From Chryseobacterium gleum (lineage in GTDB: Bacteria > Bacteroidota > Bacteroidia > Flavobacteriales_C > GCA-002722245), in NCBI GenBank assembly GCA_945903925.1, contig CAMDPJ010000059.1, positions 1 through 11,573 on the forward strand: a stretch of DNA of 11,573 bases, read 5' to 3'. Within the stretch, counting starts at the first letter, position 1, and each line of letters starts with the position of its first letter. Made by a program: the position numbers and the translations under genes. Under the pieces are notes generated by a model. The model had not been told where the DNA came from and ran no database searches. It saw only the letters and a list, made by a program, of their open reading frames with translations. Below are positions 1-6,853 of this stretch, piece by piece.

Positions 1-341
1 AATACAATAACCTCATTTTCAGAACTTTTCATTTGTGTCAACAGTGTTGACACAAATTCAGAAGAAGTATAAGTCTCATAAAACTGTTTCATTCTATAAA
101 GCCCTCTTCTATTAAAACCTGAAAGAGCTGGAAGTTTAATTTCAATATATTTTGCTAATTCATCTACAGTTCTCTCTCCCCAAACCCCCTGTATCACCTT
201 ATTCGAAACTATTTTTCCAACTTCAAAATACAACAACACCAATTCCTCATTTACTTTTCTATAGGCACGATCACGAGATTCTTCAATCATTAAAATGATA
301 GAAGTAAAATCTTTGTCAATATCGTGTTTCCTTTTTTCCAT
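1..341 (-). CDS. DUF1016/YhcG-type PDDEXK nuclease family protein, N-terminal part (runs off left edge)
   Basis: The first 113 codons of a gene whose 3' end lies beyond the window. The visible part matches the DUF1016 N-terminal domain of YhcG-like proteins: an amphipathic opening helix, LLYFEVGKIVSNKV (about residues 36-49), WGER (54-57), then LAKYIEIKLPALSGFNRRGLY (62-82) and RMKQFYETY (83-91), the family's 'G-F-S/N-R-x-x-L-x-x-M-x-x-F-Y' signature. Family members usually continue to roughly 330-380 residues with a C-terminal PDDEXK nuclease fold; that half is not visible, so catalytic competence cannot be judged. The ATG at 341-339 is the only ATG start available, because an in-frame TAA (the stop of the gene before it) lies just upstream. 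The 3-nt spacing suggests co-transcription with the ATP-grasp gene. Relatives occur near restriction-modification and other defence loci or as scattered accessory genes, so recent gain is possible. A perfect 27-nt palindrome covers codons 95-104. Confidence 0.8.
   Translation of the reverse strand, partial: MEKRKHDIDKDFTSIILMIEESRDRAYRKVNEELVLLYFEVGKIVSNKVIQGVWGERTVDELAKYIEIKLPALSGFNRRGLYRMKQFYETYTSSEFVSTLLTQMKSSENEVIV
31..57. repeat. Perfect 27-nt palindrome inside the DUF1016 gene
   Basis: Two 13-nt arms (atttgtgtcaaca and tgttgacacaaat) flank one central base. Every arm position pairs. The palindrome lies wholly in coding sequence (residues 95-104, EFVSTLLTQM). It could be a protein-binding operator, a stable mRNA hairpin or chance; no function is assigned. 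Confidence 0.9.
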
Positions 342-344
342 TAA

Positions 345-1799
345 TTAAATTACCCAAGTGTCTTTAGAGCCGCCACCCTGCGATGAGTTCACAATTAAAT
401 TTCCACGTTTTAAAGCTACGCGAGTTAAGCCACCCGGCAACACGTATTCACTGTTTTTTCCTAACAAACAGAAAGTACGTAAATCAATATGACGAGGCTC
501 AATAATATCTTCTCCTTCAATAAAAGTAGGATGTACCGAAAGCGACATGATAGGCTGCGCAATGTATTTTCTGCGGTTCGATTTAATGTTCACTTTCACT
601 TCTTCAATCTGCTCTTTCGTTAAAGTATTACCAATCGAGATTCCATATCCTCCCGATTCATCAACAGGTTTTACTACCAACTTATCGATGTTCTCTAAAA
701 CATATTTAAAATCATCGTCTTCACCGCAACGATACGTTGGCACATTTCTTAAAATTTGTTCTTCACCCAAATAATATTTTATGATTTCGGGCATGTAAGC
801 ATATACCGCCTTATCATCTGCAACACCCGTTCCTGGAGCATTTACCAAAGTAACATTTCCCGCTAAATAGGCGCTCATTAAACCTGGTGTACCTAAAACT
901 GAATCGGGATTGAACATCAATGGATCGAGGAAAGGATCGTCTATTCTGCGGTAGATAACGTGTACTCTTTCGGGACCGTGAATCGTCTTCATATACACCA
1001 CATCATTCTTAACAAATAAATCTCTTCCTTCTACCAACTCTACGCCCATGCTTTGCGCTAAAAAAGAATGCTCGAAATAAGCAGAGTTGTACATGCCAGG
1101 AGTGAGTACAACACAATTTGGTGTGCTAATACCCGGACTCACACTTTGCAGCATTGTGAGCAATTTTTCGGGGTAATCGTTAATGGGTTGAGGCTGACAT
1201 TTACTAAACAATTTAGGGAAAGTTTTTTTTAAAGTATTGCGGTTCGCCAATACATAACTTACTCCCGATGGGCAGCGCACATTGTCTTCCAACACGTAGT
1301 ATTTACCATCACTGTGGCGAATTAAATCGGTGCCCGATATGTGATTGTAAATTCCACCTTTGGGCATAAAACCTTCCATCACCGGATTCATATTTGCACT
1401 CGAATAAATCAATTCTTTTGGAACAATTCCGTCTTTCAATATTTTTTTATCGTGGTATAAATCTTTTAGAAATTCGTTAATGGCGCGGTTTCTTTGAATC
1501 GCTCCTTTTTCAATTTTCAACCACTCTTTGTGATCGATAATTCTTGGGATGAAATCGAAAGGAAATATTTTTTCAGAACCTAGCGGGTTGTCGGAATAAA
1601 CGGCGAAAGTGATTCCTTCATTAAAAAAAACAATTTTTGCTTCTTCGTTAAACTTACAATAATCTTGGGTATTGTATTCTGAAAACTGCTTCGATAAAGC
1701 ATCGTAATGCAAGCGTACTGTTTTATCATCGCCCACATATTCATCATACACTCCGGGCTTAGGAGAATAATTTGAATTGAACAGATTCTGGTTTTTCAA
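345..1799 (-). CDS. Circularly permuted type 2 ATP-grasp protein (former DUF404/DUF407)
   Basis: A 484-residue protein of the CP_ATPgrasp_2 family, the usual length for single-domain members. Family landmarks appear in order: KPGVYDEYV (14-22), LEDNVRCPSGVSYVLANR (170-187), VIYRRIDDPFLDPL (281-294), VVKPVDESGGYG (375-386, nucleotide-binding loop), EPRHIDLRTF (434-443), GGLTRVALKRG (456-466) and the terminal SSQGGGSKDTWV (472-483). ATP-grasp enzymes join a carboxylate to an amine or thiol through an acyl-phosphate; the substrate of this family is not established, and a peptide-ligase role has been proposed from gene context. Homologues are often next to genes for an alpha-E (DUF403) protein, a transglutaminase-like protease and sometimes an Anbu proteasome-like peptidase. 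None is seen here: ppc lies upstream and a DUF1016 gene downstream. The chosen start is TTG at 1799-1797; an in-frame TAA (1814-1812) lies five codons upstream and no in-frame ATG lies between. Two ATT codons are the other options. Confidence 0.9.
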   Translation of the reverse strand: MKNQNLFNSNYSPKPGVYDEYVGDDKTVRLHYDALSKQFSEYNTQDYCKFNEEAKIVFFNEGITFAVYSDNPLGSEKIFPFDFIPRIIDHKEWLKIEKGAIQRNRAINEFLKDLYHDKKILKDGIVPKELIYSSANMNPVMEGFMPKGGIYNHISGTDLIRHSDGKYYVLEDNVRCPSGVSYVLANRNTLKKTFPKLFSKCQPQPINDYPEKLLTMLQSVSPGISTPNCVVLTPGMYNSAYFEHSFLAQSMGVELVEGRDLFVKNDVVYMKTIHGPERVHVIYRRIDDPFLDPLMFNPDSVLGTPGLMSAYLAGNVTLVNAPGTGVADDKAVYAYMPEIIKYYLGEEQILRNVPTYRCGEDDDFKYVLENIDKLVVKPVDESGGYGISIGNTLTKEQIEEVKVNIKSNRRKYIAQPIMSLSVHPTFIEGEDIIEPRHIDLRTFCLLGKNSEYVLPGGLTRVALKRGNLIVNSSQGGGSKDTWVI

Positions 1800-1900
1800 A
1801 GCATGAATAATTTATAGTGCTAAAGTAAGCCTTTACGAAAAAAAATAAGCGAAGTTGGATAAGTAATTGTTCACGGTGGAACGTTGGAAACCTTGTCCTC

Positions 1901-2021
1901 CTGGCGCTCGTTTCCAAACGCGTGACTTGCCTACTCCGGCAATTTCATTGCCTTAAGTATGCGAAAAATGGCGTTGCAAACGCCGGAGTAGGCAAGTCAC
2001 TCGTCTGGAGACGAGCGCCAG
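1901..2021. repeat. REP-like element: two inverted copies of a double-hairpin unit
   Basis: Unit 1 (1901-1952) and unit 2 (1970-2021, reverse complement) are inverted copies around a 17-nt spacer. The outer 40 nt of each arm (1901-1940 against 1982-2021) match at 37 of 40 positions. Each unit forms two small stem-loops. Hairpin A is 1907-1922 (one T/C mismatch) and 2000-2015 (CTCGTC-TGGA-GACGAG). Hairpin B is 1938-1952 (GGCAAT-TTC-ATTGCC) and 1970-1984 (GGCGTT-GCA-AACGCC). The 15-nt unpaired linker TGACTTGCCTACTCC is identical in both. Most differences between units fall on paired positions and keep pairing. The element is more GC-rich than the flanks and sits just past the ppc terminator. 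It resembles paired REP/BIME or MITE-like elements mobilised by a Y1 (RAYT-type) transposase acting in trans; no transposase is present here. Confidence 0.8.
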
Positions 2022-2024
2022 TGG

Positions 2025-2059
2025 AAAAAAAATGCGATGAGTTTTCACCCAGCGCATTT
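2025..2059 (-). terminator. Intrinsic terminator of ppc
   Basis: Read on the minus strand, beginning 18 nt after the ppc stop: AAATGCG, C, TGGGT, loop GAAA, ACTCA, T, CGCATTT. This gives 12 base pairs (one G-T wobble) interrupted by a single C/T mismatch and capped by a GAAA tetraloop. The distal arm runs into eight consecutive T residues (2032-2025). Stem, tetraloop and T-tract together fit a strong factor-independent terminator. The sequence has no matching T-tract for plus-strand transcription, so it should act in one direction only, making the ATP-grasp gene dependent on its own promoter or on read-through. Confidence 0.8.
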
Positions 2060-2077
2060 CCATTATCGCAAAAAATA

Positions 2078-4684
2078 TTACGCCGAATTTCTACTGGCGT
2101 TAATGCTTCCAAAGAAAGCTCTAATGATCATTTTCTCATAAGTTGCAGCGTGTTCTGTATTTTGATTTTCACCTTTTTCAATCGCTTTTAAATTCATCAA
2201 AGCATATTGTTGAATGGTAATCAAAGGCAAAATAATTGCTTCTCTCAATTTGATTGAAGCTTGATTCGACGGTTGATTATCCATCAATTCTTCTGAGCCA
2301 GAAATCTCTAACAACATCGCTTTCGTAATGGTATATTCTTCGTGAATCCATCCCCAAAACTTGCCGAACTTTTTGTCTTTCGCTAAGTAAGCTGTTAAAG
2401 GGAAATAGGTTTTCGATAAAGACATCATTGAGTTTTCTGCCAAAGTTCTAAAGAACAATGATTTTTCAAATAAATCTTTGATTTCGCTAATTCTTCCTGC
2501 GTCTTTGTATTTTTTTATGGCAGTGCCGAATCCGAAAAAGCCAGGCACATTTTGTTTCATCTGTGTCCATGCACCCACAAAAGGAATAGCGCGCAAATCA
2601 CCTAAAGTTAATTTATCTGCTTTCTTTCTTTTGGTCGGTCGAGACCCAATATTCGTTTTACCGTAGTACTGCAAAACACTAACTTCTTCTAGATATTCAA
2701 TGAATCTTGGATCGGTTTTAAAGCGACAATATTCTTTGTAAGCCTCATCGGCCATATCGTCTATCAACTCACGATGTTTATCACTCAACTTCACTAAATC
2801 ACCTTTAAAAACGTGATTTTCTAAACCTGCGCAAATCAATTGTTCTATGTTGAACTGAGAAGAATTTACAGTACCGAAGTTTGAAGAAATAGTTTGCCCT
2901 TGAACAGTCAATTGAATTTCATCATCTTCAATTCTATCTCCCAAGCTTGAATAAAACTTATTGGTATTACCTCCACCACGAGCAGGTGGTCCGCCACGGC
3001 CATCAAAAAACACTACCGATATTTTGCTTTTTCTCGCAATCTCTGTTAGATTTTCTTTAGCACGATAAATAGCCCAGTTGGCAGCCAAATAACCACCATC
3101 TTTTGTGCCATCGCTAAAGCCCAACATGATGTATTGTTTTTTATGACGATTTTTCAACTGAGCTTGATAAGCTTCATTATCGTACAAAGTTTGCATGATA
3201 GTGTTGGCATTGGTTAAATCGTCGATGGTTTCAAACAAAGGCACAATATCTAAATGCATGTCGGTAGTAAAACCACACATGCGCGCCATAGCATATACCT
3301 CCATCATATTCACCGCATTTTGCGTGTTGCTAATGATATAGCGGTGACAAGCAATTTCTCCATTGGCAAGTTGAATATCTTTAATTACATAGAAAGATTT
3401 TAAAGTCTCTCTTGTCATTTCATCTTCAAAGATATCTGGATTTATAGTTCCTTCTAGTGTTAACAAAGCGGCGATTTTCTTCGCTTCAGAAAGCTCGTGG
3501 TAATTTTTAGGAATTTTTCCTTTTACAGAATCTTTCAATTTACCCGCGTGAAAAGCCTCCAAAACATCGTTGATTACTTGTACGTGAATACGTGAATCCT
3601 GCCGGATATCCAAAATAGAAAAATGGAAACCGAAGATTTTTACTTTCCAAATTAGTTCATCCAGTAAATGAACAAACAAGCCGTGGTGCTGATCTACAAT
3701 TGCAACACGAGTTTCATTTAAATCGGTCAGCAATTCTTCTTTATCGTGGTAGCGTTTACCTTCGGTATTGAAAATAGTGCTGGATAATTTGTTGTAAATT
3801 TTTTCTACACGCTCATCAATTCCACCGAAAGTTAGGCGGCGACGCAATGAACGTAAATCACGATAGTAGCAAATAAATACTTTTTGTTTCAATTCAGAAG
3901 CCACTTTGCGAGTGATATCTGCTGTTACGAATGGATTACCATCTCTATCACCACCAGGCCAGAAACCTAAGTCGATTAATGTATTTTGAAAGGTTTCTTC
4001 TTCCTCACCCATTAAGCGCAATTGCTTGCGAATTCTTCCGTGAATTTTAGGAACTGAATGGTAGAAAACATATTCTAAATACCACATCAAACGCATTGCT
4101 TCGTCGTATGGCGTTGGTTTTTCCTTGCTAGTAAATGGTGTTCTACCCAATTGACGCAACAAATCATTGATAGTGCGTAAATCATTTTCACGAATAGCCT
4201 CTTCTAAATCATTAATGATAGACAGCACTCTTCCAGGATAAAACTGAGTGGGATGTGCAGTAAGAACCGGACGAACTTTAAATTCATTCAGTTTTTGAAT
4301 CAACTTTTCTGTTTTGTTGGCATTTTGAGAACGTGAGAAAAGATACTTCACAGTACCTTGCCCATCTAAGTCATTTATCTTTTCAAAAGCAGCATCTTCA
4401 ATAGCATCAAACAATACCACCTGTCTTTCGATGTATTGAATGAATTTAAAAATCGATTCGAATTTCTTTTTATCACCTTTAACTTTAGTGCGTTTAGCAA
4501 AGAAAGTATCAATAATTTCAAGAGGAGTTTTTTCGTCTTCGAAGCCGTCTTTACAATCCTCGTAAAGAAGTGGTAAAACAACGCCAGTATTGGTTATTTC
4601 TTCGAAGGGAAGGGTTAAAAATAAGCTGTTGTAAATTTGAAATTTTACAGCTACGTTGTTCTGAAATTTTTCTAATGTTGCCAT
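2078..4684 (-). CDS. ppc: Phosphoenolpyruvate carboxylase
   Basis: An 868-residue cytosolic enzyme that converts PEP and bicarbonate to oxaloacetate and phosphate, refilling the TCA cycle. The length is close to E. coli PEPC (883). Conserved blocks appear in order: LTAHPTQ (141-147, catalytic His144), GFWPGGDRDGNP (240-251), LDIRQDS (358-364), GFSDGTKDGG (522-531), FFDGRGGPPARGGG (559-572), QGQTISSNFG (595-604), SRPTKRK (681-687), LRAIPFVGAWTQ (697-708) and the C-terminal RNSA (865-868), whose Asn866 corresponds to the Asn of the aspartate-inhibitor site. Two positions differ from the textbook enzyme: TAHPTE reads TAHPTQ, and the His of FHGRGG is Asp561. From memory this is usual in Bacteroidota PEPCs rather than a sign of decay. 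The frame is intact and the ATG at 4684 gives a normal N-terminus. It is separated from the upstream gene by 101 nt, so it probably has its own promoter, and ends at the terminator at 2059-2025. Confidence 0.97.
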   Translation of the reverse strand: MATLEKFQNNVAVKFQIYNSLFLTLPFEEITNTGVVLPLLYEDCKDGFEDEKTPLEIIDTFFAKRTKVKGDKKKFESIFKFIQYIERQVVLFDAIEDAAFEKINDLDGQGTVKYLFSRSQNANKTEKLIQKLNEFKVRPVLTAHPTQFYPGRVLSIINDLEEAIRENDLRTINDLLRQLGRTPFTSKEKPTPYDEAMRLMWYLEYVFYHSVPKIHGRIRKQLRLMGEEEETFQNTLIDLGFWPGGDRDGNPFVTADITRKVASELKQKVFICYYRDLRSLRRRLTFGGIDERVEKIYNKLSSTIFNTEGKRYHDKEELLTDLNETRVAIVDQHHGLFVHLLDELIWKVKIFGFHFSILDIRQDSRIHVQVINDVLEAFHAGKLKDSVKGKIPKNYHELSEAKKIAALLTLEGTINPDIFEDEMTRETLKSFYVIKDIQLANGEIACHRYIISNTQNAVNMMEVYAMARMCGFTTDMHLDIVPLFETIDDLTNANTIMQTLYDNEAYQAQLKNRHKKQYIMLGFSDGTKDGGYLAANWAIYRAKENLTEIARKSKISVVFFDGRGGPPARGGGNTNKFYSSLGDRIEDDEIQLTVQGQTISSNFGTVNSSQFNIEQLICAGLENHVFKGDLVKLSDKHRELIDDMADEAYKEYCRFKTDPRFIEYLEEVSVLQYYGKTNIGSRPTKRKKADKLTLGDLRAIPFVGAWTQMKQNVPGFFGFGTAIKKYKDAGRISEIKDLFEKSLFFRTLAENSMMSLSKTYFPLTAYLAKDKKFGKFWGWIHEEYTITKAMLLEISGSEELMDNQPSNQASIKLREAIILPLITIQQYALMNLKAIEKGENQNTEHAATYEKMIIRAFFGSINASRNSA

Positions 4685-4785
4685 TCGCGATACCTATCTC
4701 TTTTGATTATCAATGCTTTCGAACGCTAATATAAATTATCCATAGCGACTGTGCAATTAAGAGAGGAAAAAAGGAAAGAATATTT

Positions 4786-5352
4786 CTACATGGCGTAAAA
4801 CATGCCAATACCAAAGATATTGGGATTGTAATCTACACCGCTGACATCATCGCCCCCTAGTCCGAATAAATAAGAAAATCGTAACGTAACAGAGCGACCC
4901 GTAAATGGTGATGTAACGCGCAAACCAGCATGTGTTAGCGGCCCGAAGGAACGCATATATCCATTACCAATCATTAAATTGAATCCACCACCTGCACCTA
5001 TGAAAGCGCCAGCTTTTGAAATCGCTTTATCGGTAGATCTATCGCCTATATTAACATCTATTGTAAGTGGTACATCAAGCACCAATAAGCCCCCATAAGA
5101 GCCAATACTTCCACCTAAACTAATGGGCATTGAAGCAGAAACCGACAACTCTTTTTTGGGTTCTAAAAAATTTACTCGCCCCCAATAAGTGGCAACGGGA
5201 ATAATAGCATACGGACTGAAATAAACAGAAAAACCAGTTTCTTGATGAAAGGTGGGTTTAAAAGTGGTATCCGATGAATTTGAAGTTTGCGCTTGAACAG
5301 CACAAAAAAGAATAGAAAAAAGCAGCACAAACAGATATTTGTGCTGCTTCAT
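4786..5352 (-). CDS. Secreted, probably outer-membrane protein of unknown function
   Basis: A 188-residue protein not recognised as a named family. Residues 1-21 form a Sec signal peptide: basic start (MKQHK), hydrophobic core (YLFVLLFSILF) and an AQ-type cleavage site, VQA followed by Gln22, as is common in Bacteroidota. The mature part has no further hydrophobic helix. It is rich in Gly and aromatic residues with alternating patterns (TGFSVYFSPYAIIPVATYWGRV, about 39-60, in two runs; VTLRFSYLFGLGG, about 155-167), and ends in aromatic-containing GIGMFYAM. This suggests a small beta-barrel or an outer-membrane-associated beta protein. That reading is inference. The ATG at 5352 lies only 2 nt after the gltD stop, so the gene is probably co-transcribed with gltBD, yet nothing in the protein suggests a role in glutamate synthesis. 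A perfect hairpin covers codons 2-12 and may limit its expression. Confidence 0.8.
   Translation of the reverse strand: MKQHKYLFVLLFSILFCAVQAQTSNSSDTTFKPTFHQETGFSVYFSPYAIIPVATYWGRVNFLEPKKELSVSASMPISLGGSIGSYGGLLVLDVPLTIDVNIGDRSTDKAISKAGAFIGAGGGFNLMIGNGYMRSFGPLTHAGLRVTSPFTGRSVTLRFSYLFGLGGDDVSGVDYNPNIFGIGMFYAM
5320..5349 (-). promoter_or_regulatory. Perfect 12-bp hairpin with T-rich tail over the first codons of the secreted-protein gene
   Basis: On the minus strand, directly after the ATG: AAGCAGCACAAA, loop TATCTG, TTTGTGCTGCTT. All 12 pairs are perfect. It is followed by TTTTCTATTCTTTTTT. The stem begins 5 nt after the gltD stop codon, a normal distance for a terminator. A second copy of the distal arm's core, TTTGTGCTG, lies at 5306-5298, so the proximal arm could pair with either copy. 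It may be a partial terminator or attenuator at the end of gltBD, or a translation-controlling hairpin. The T-rich tail is partly explained by Leu/Phe codons of the signal peptide, so the function is unproven. Confidence 0.5.
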
Positions 5353-5354
5353 AT

Positions 5355-6845
5355 TTATGCGTTTAGAGCTAGTTGTGATAGATCTTTCGACTCTAAAACA
5401 GTATCGCCCATTAAGAAAGTATCTACAGATTTAGCGCATTCTCTACCTTCACTTATCGCCCAAACTACTAATGATTGTCCGCGACGCATATCACCCGCTG
5501 CAAAAACTTTATCAACAGATGTTTTGTAATCTTTCGTGTTCGCTTTAACGTTACTTCTTTCATCGTAAGCAACAGCCATAGAATCTAACAAACCTTTGTG
5601 CTCTGGCCCCAAGAAACCTGCGGCAATCGTTACCAATTCGCAAGGCAAAATTCTTTCGGTACCAGTAATTTCATTGAAAATATGTTTTCCTTGAGCGTCT
5701 TTAGTCCACTCAATATCAGCGATTTTTAATCCGCTTACATTACCATTTTTATCACCCACAAACTCTTTCGTCAAAACGCTCCAAGATCTATCTGCTCCTT
5801 CTTCATGAGAAGAAGTAATTTTTAACACCATTGGATATTCTGGCCATGGATTATTTGTCGCTCTATCCGCTGAAGGTTTAGGCGCAATTTCCAATTGAGT
5901 GATTGATTTAGCACCATGACGGTTAGATGTTCCAACACAATCAGAACCAGTATCACCGCCGCCAATCACGATCACATTTTTACCAGTTGCTAAAACCTCA
6001 TCAACATTTTGTCCTCTATGATTTTCATGTTTCAATTTAGAAACACGAGCGTTGCTTTGTGATAAGAAATCCATTGCAGCGTAGATACCTTTGAACTGAC
6101 GACCAGGAATGGTCACATCTCTTGGTTCTGTTGCTCCACCTGACAATACAACTGCATCGTAGCTATTGATTAATTCCTCTTTCGACATCGTGACACCAAC
6201 CTCAACGCCGCAGATGAAAATAACACCTTCTTCTTCCATCAATTTAATACGACGCTCAACAACATGTTTGTCGAGTTTAAAATCGGGAATACCGAAACGC
6301 ACCAAACCACCAGGTTTTTGAGCTCTTTCGTAAACAGTAACAGAGTGACCTACTTTGTTCAATTGATCGGCGGTAGCTAAGCCAGCCGGACCAGATCCAA
6401 CAACAGCCACTTTTTTACCTGTTCTTTTGATGTTTAAGCTTGGTTTAACCCATCCTTGTTTGTATGCTTCTTCGATAATGCTTTTTTCAATATGCTCAAT
6501 AGCCACAGGAGGTTTGTTGATACCTAAAACACAAGAACCTTCGCAAGGTGCCGGACAAATTCTACCCGTAAACTCAGGGAAGTTATTGGTGTTGGTTAAG
6601 ATATCATAGGCATATTTCCACTCTTGTTTGTACACCGCATCGTTGAACTCCGGAATGATATTCCCTAAGGGACAACCATTGTGGCAAAACGGAACGCCGC
6701 AGTTCATGCAACGCGCAGCTTGCTCTCGGGTTTTTTCTTCCGACATCGGTTTGTAAAACTCCGTCCAGTGTTTTTTTCTGTCTTCCGGTTTTTCGTACTC
6801 GGGAAGATTTCTATCAAATTTTAAAAAGCCGTCTGCTTGACCCAT
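5355..6845 (-). CDS. gltD: Glutamate synthase (NADPH) small (beta) subunit
   Basis: A 496-residue flavoprotein that takes electrons from NAD(P)H and passes them through FAD and Fe-S clusters to the large subunit, where 2-oxoglutarate and glutamine become two glutamates. The N-terminal domain carries the cysteines for two [4Fe-4S] clusters: CxxCxxxxCxxxC at Cys46/49/54/58, and CPAPCEGSC at Cys97/101/105. A FAD Rossmann motif follows (VVGSGPAGLA, 148-157), then an NAD(P)H-binding motif (VIGGGDTGSD, 293-302), and the second FAD contact FAAGDMRRGQSLVVWAISEGR (448-468, given in full only by position and key residues GDMRRGQS). Length and motif order match bacterial GltD. The ATG at 6845 precedes the usual family start, MGQADGFLKF. 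It follows gltB across a 120-nt spacer filled by an inverted repeat, and its stop lies 2 nt before the next start. Cofactor preference (NADPH or NADH) is inferred from the family. Confidence 0.96.
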   Translation of the reverse strand: MGQADGFLKFDRNLPEYEKPEDRKKHWTEFYKPMSEEKTREQAARCMNCGVPFCHNGCPLGNIIPEFNDAVYKQEWKYAYDILTNTNNFPEFTGRICPAPCEGSCVLGINKPPVAIEHIEKSIIEEAYKQGWVKPSLNIKRTGKKVAVVGSGPAGLATADQLNKVGHSVTVYERAQKPGGLVRFGIPDFKLDKHVVERRIKLMEEEGVIFICGVEVGVTMSKEELINSYDAVVLSGGATEPRDVTIPGRQFKGIYAAMDFLSQSNARVSKLKHENHRGQNVDEVLATGKNVIVIGGGDTGSDCVGTSNRHGAKSITQLEIAPKPSADRATNNPWPEYPMVLKITSSHEEGADRSWSVLTKEFVGDKNGNVSGLKIADIEWTKDAQGKHIFNEITGTERILPCELVTIAAGFLGPEHKGLLDSMAVAYDERSNVKANTKDYKTSVDKVFAAGDMRRGQSLVVWAISEGRECAKSVDTFLMGDTVLESKDLSQLALNA

Positions 6846-6853
6846 AAATTTTC

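Noticed and set aside
1820..1827. Possible -7 box (minus strand TACTTTAG) upstream of the ATP-grasp gene
   Set aside because: It differs from TAnnTTTG by one base, and no TTTG -33 box lies at a suitable distance; too weak in such AT-rich sequence.
1901..2021. The 40-bp inverted repeat as an intrinsic terminator or as a CRISPR-like array
   Set aside because: No T-tract follows the structure on the minus strand, and there are only two inverted copies with one spacer, not a direct-repeat array.
1922..2191. Forward-strand open frame of 89 codons over the REP-like element and the 3' end of ppc
   Set aside because: It is made of the repeat, the ppc terminator and antisense ppc sequence, with no recognisable protein pattern.
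559..4684. PEP carboxylase Asp561/Gln147 substitutions as signs of a decaying gene
   Set aside because: The frame is intact, all other motifs are present, and the motif variant matches what I recall of Bacteroidota PEPCs.
4724..4747. Inverted repeat CGCTA/TAGCG upstream of ppc as a possible operator
   Set aside because: Only 5 bp per arm with a 14-nt spacer; readily expected by chance.
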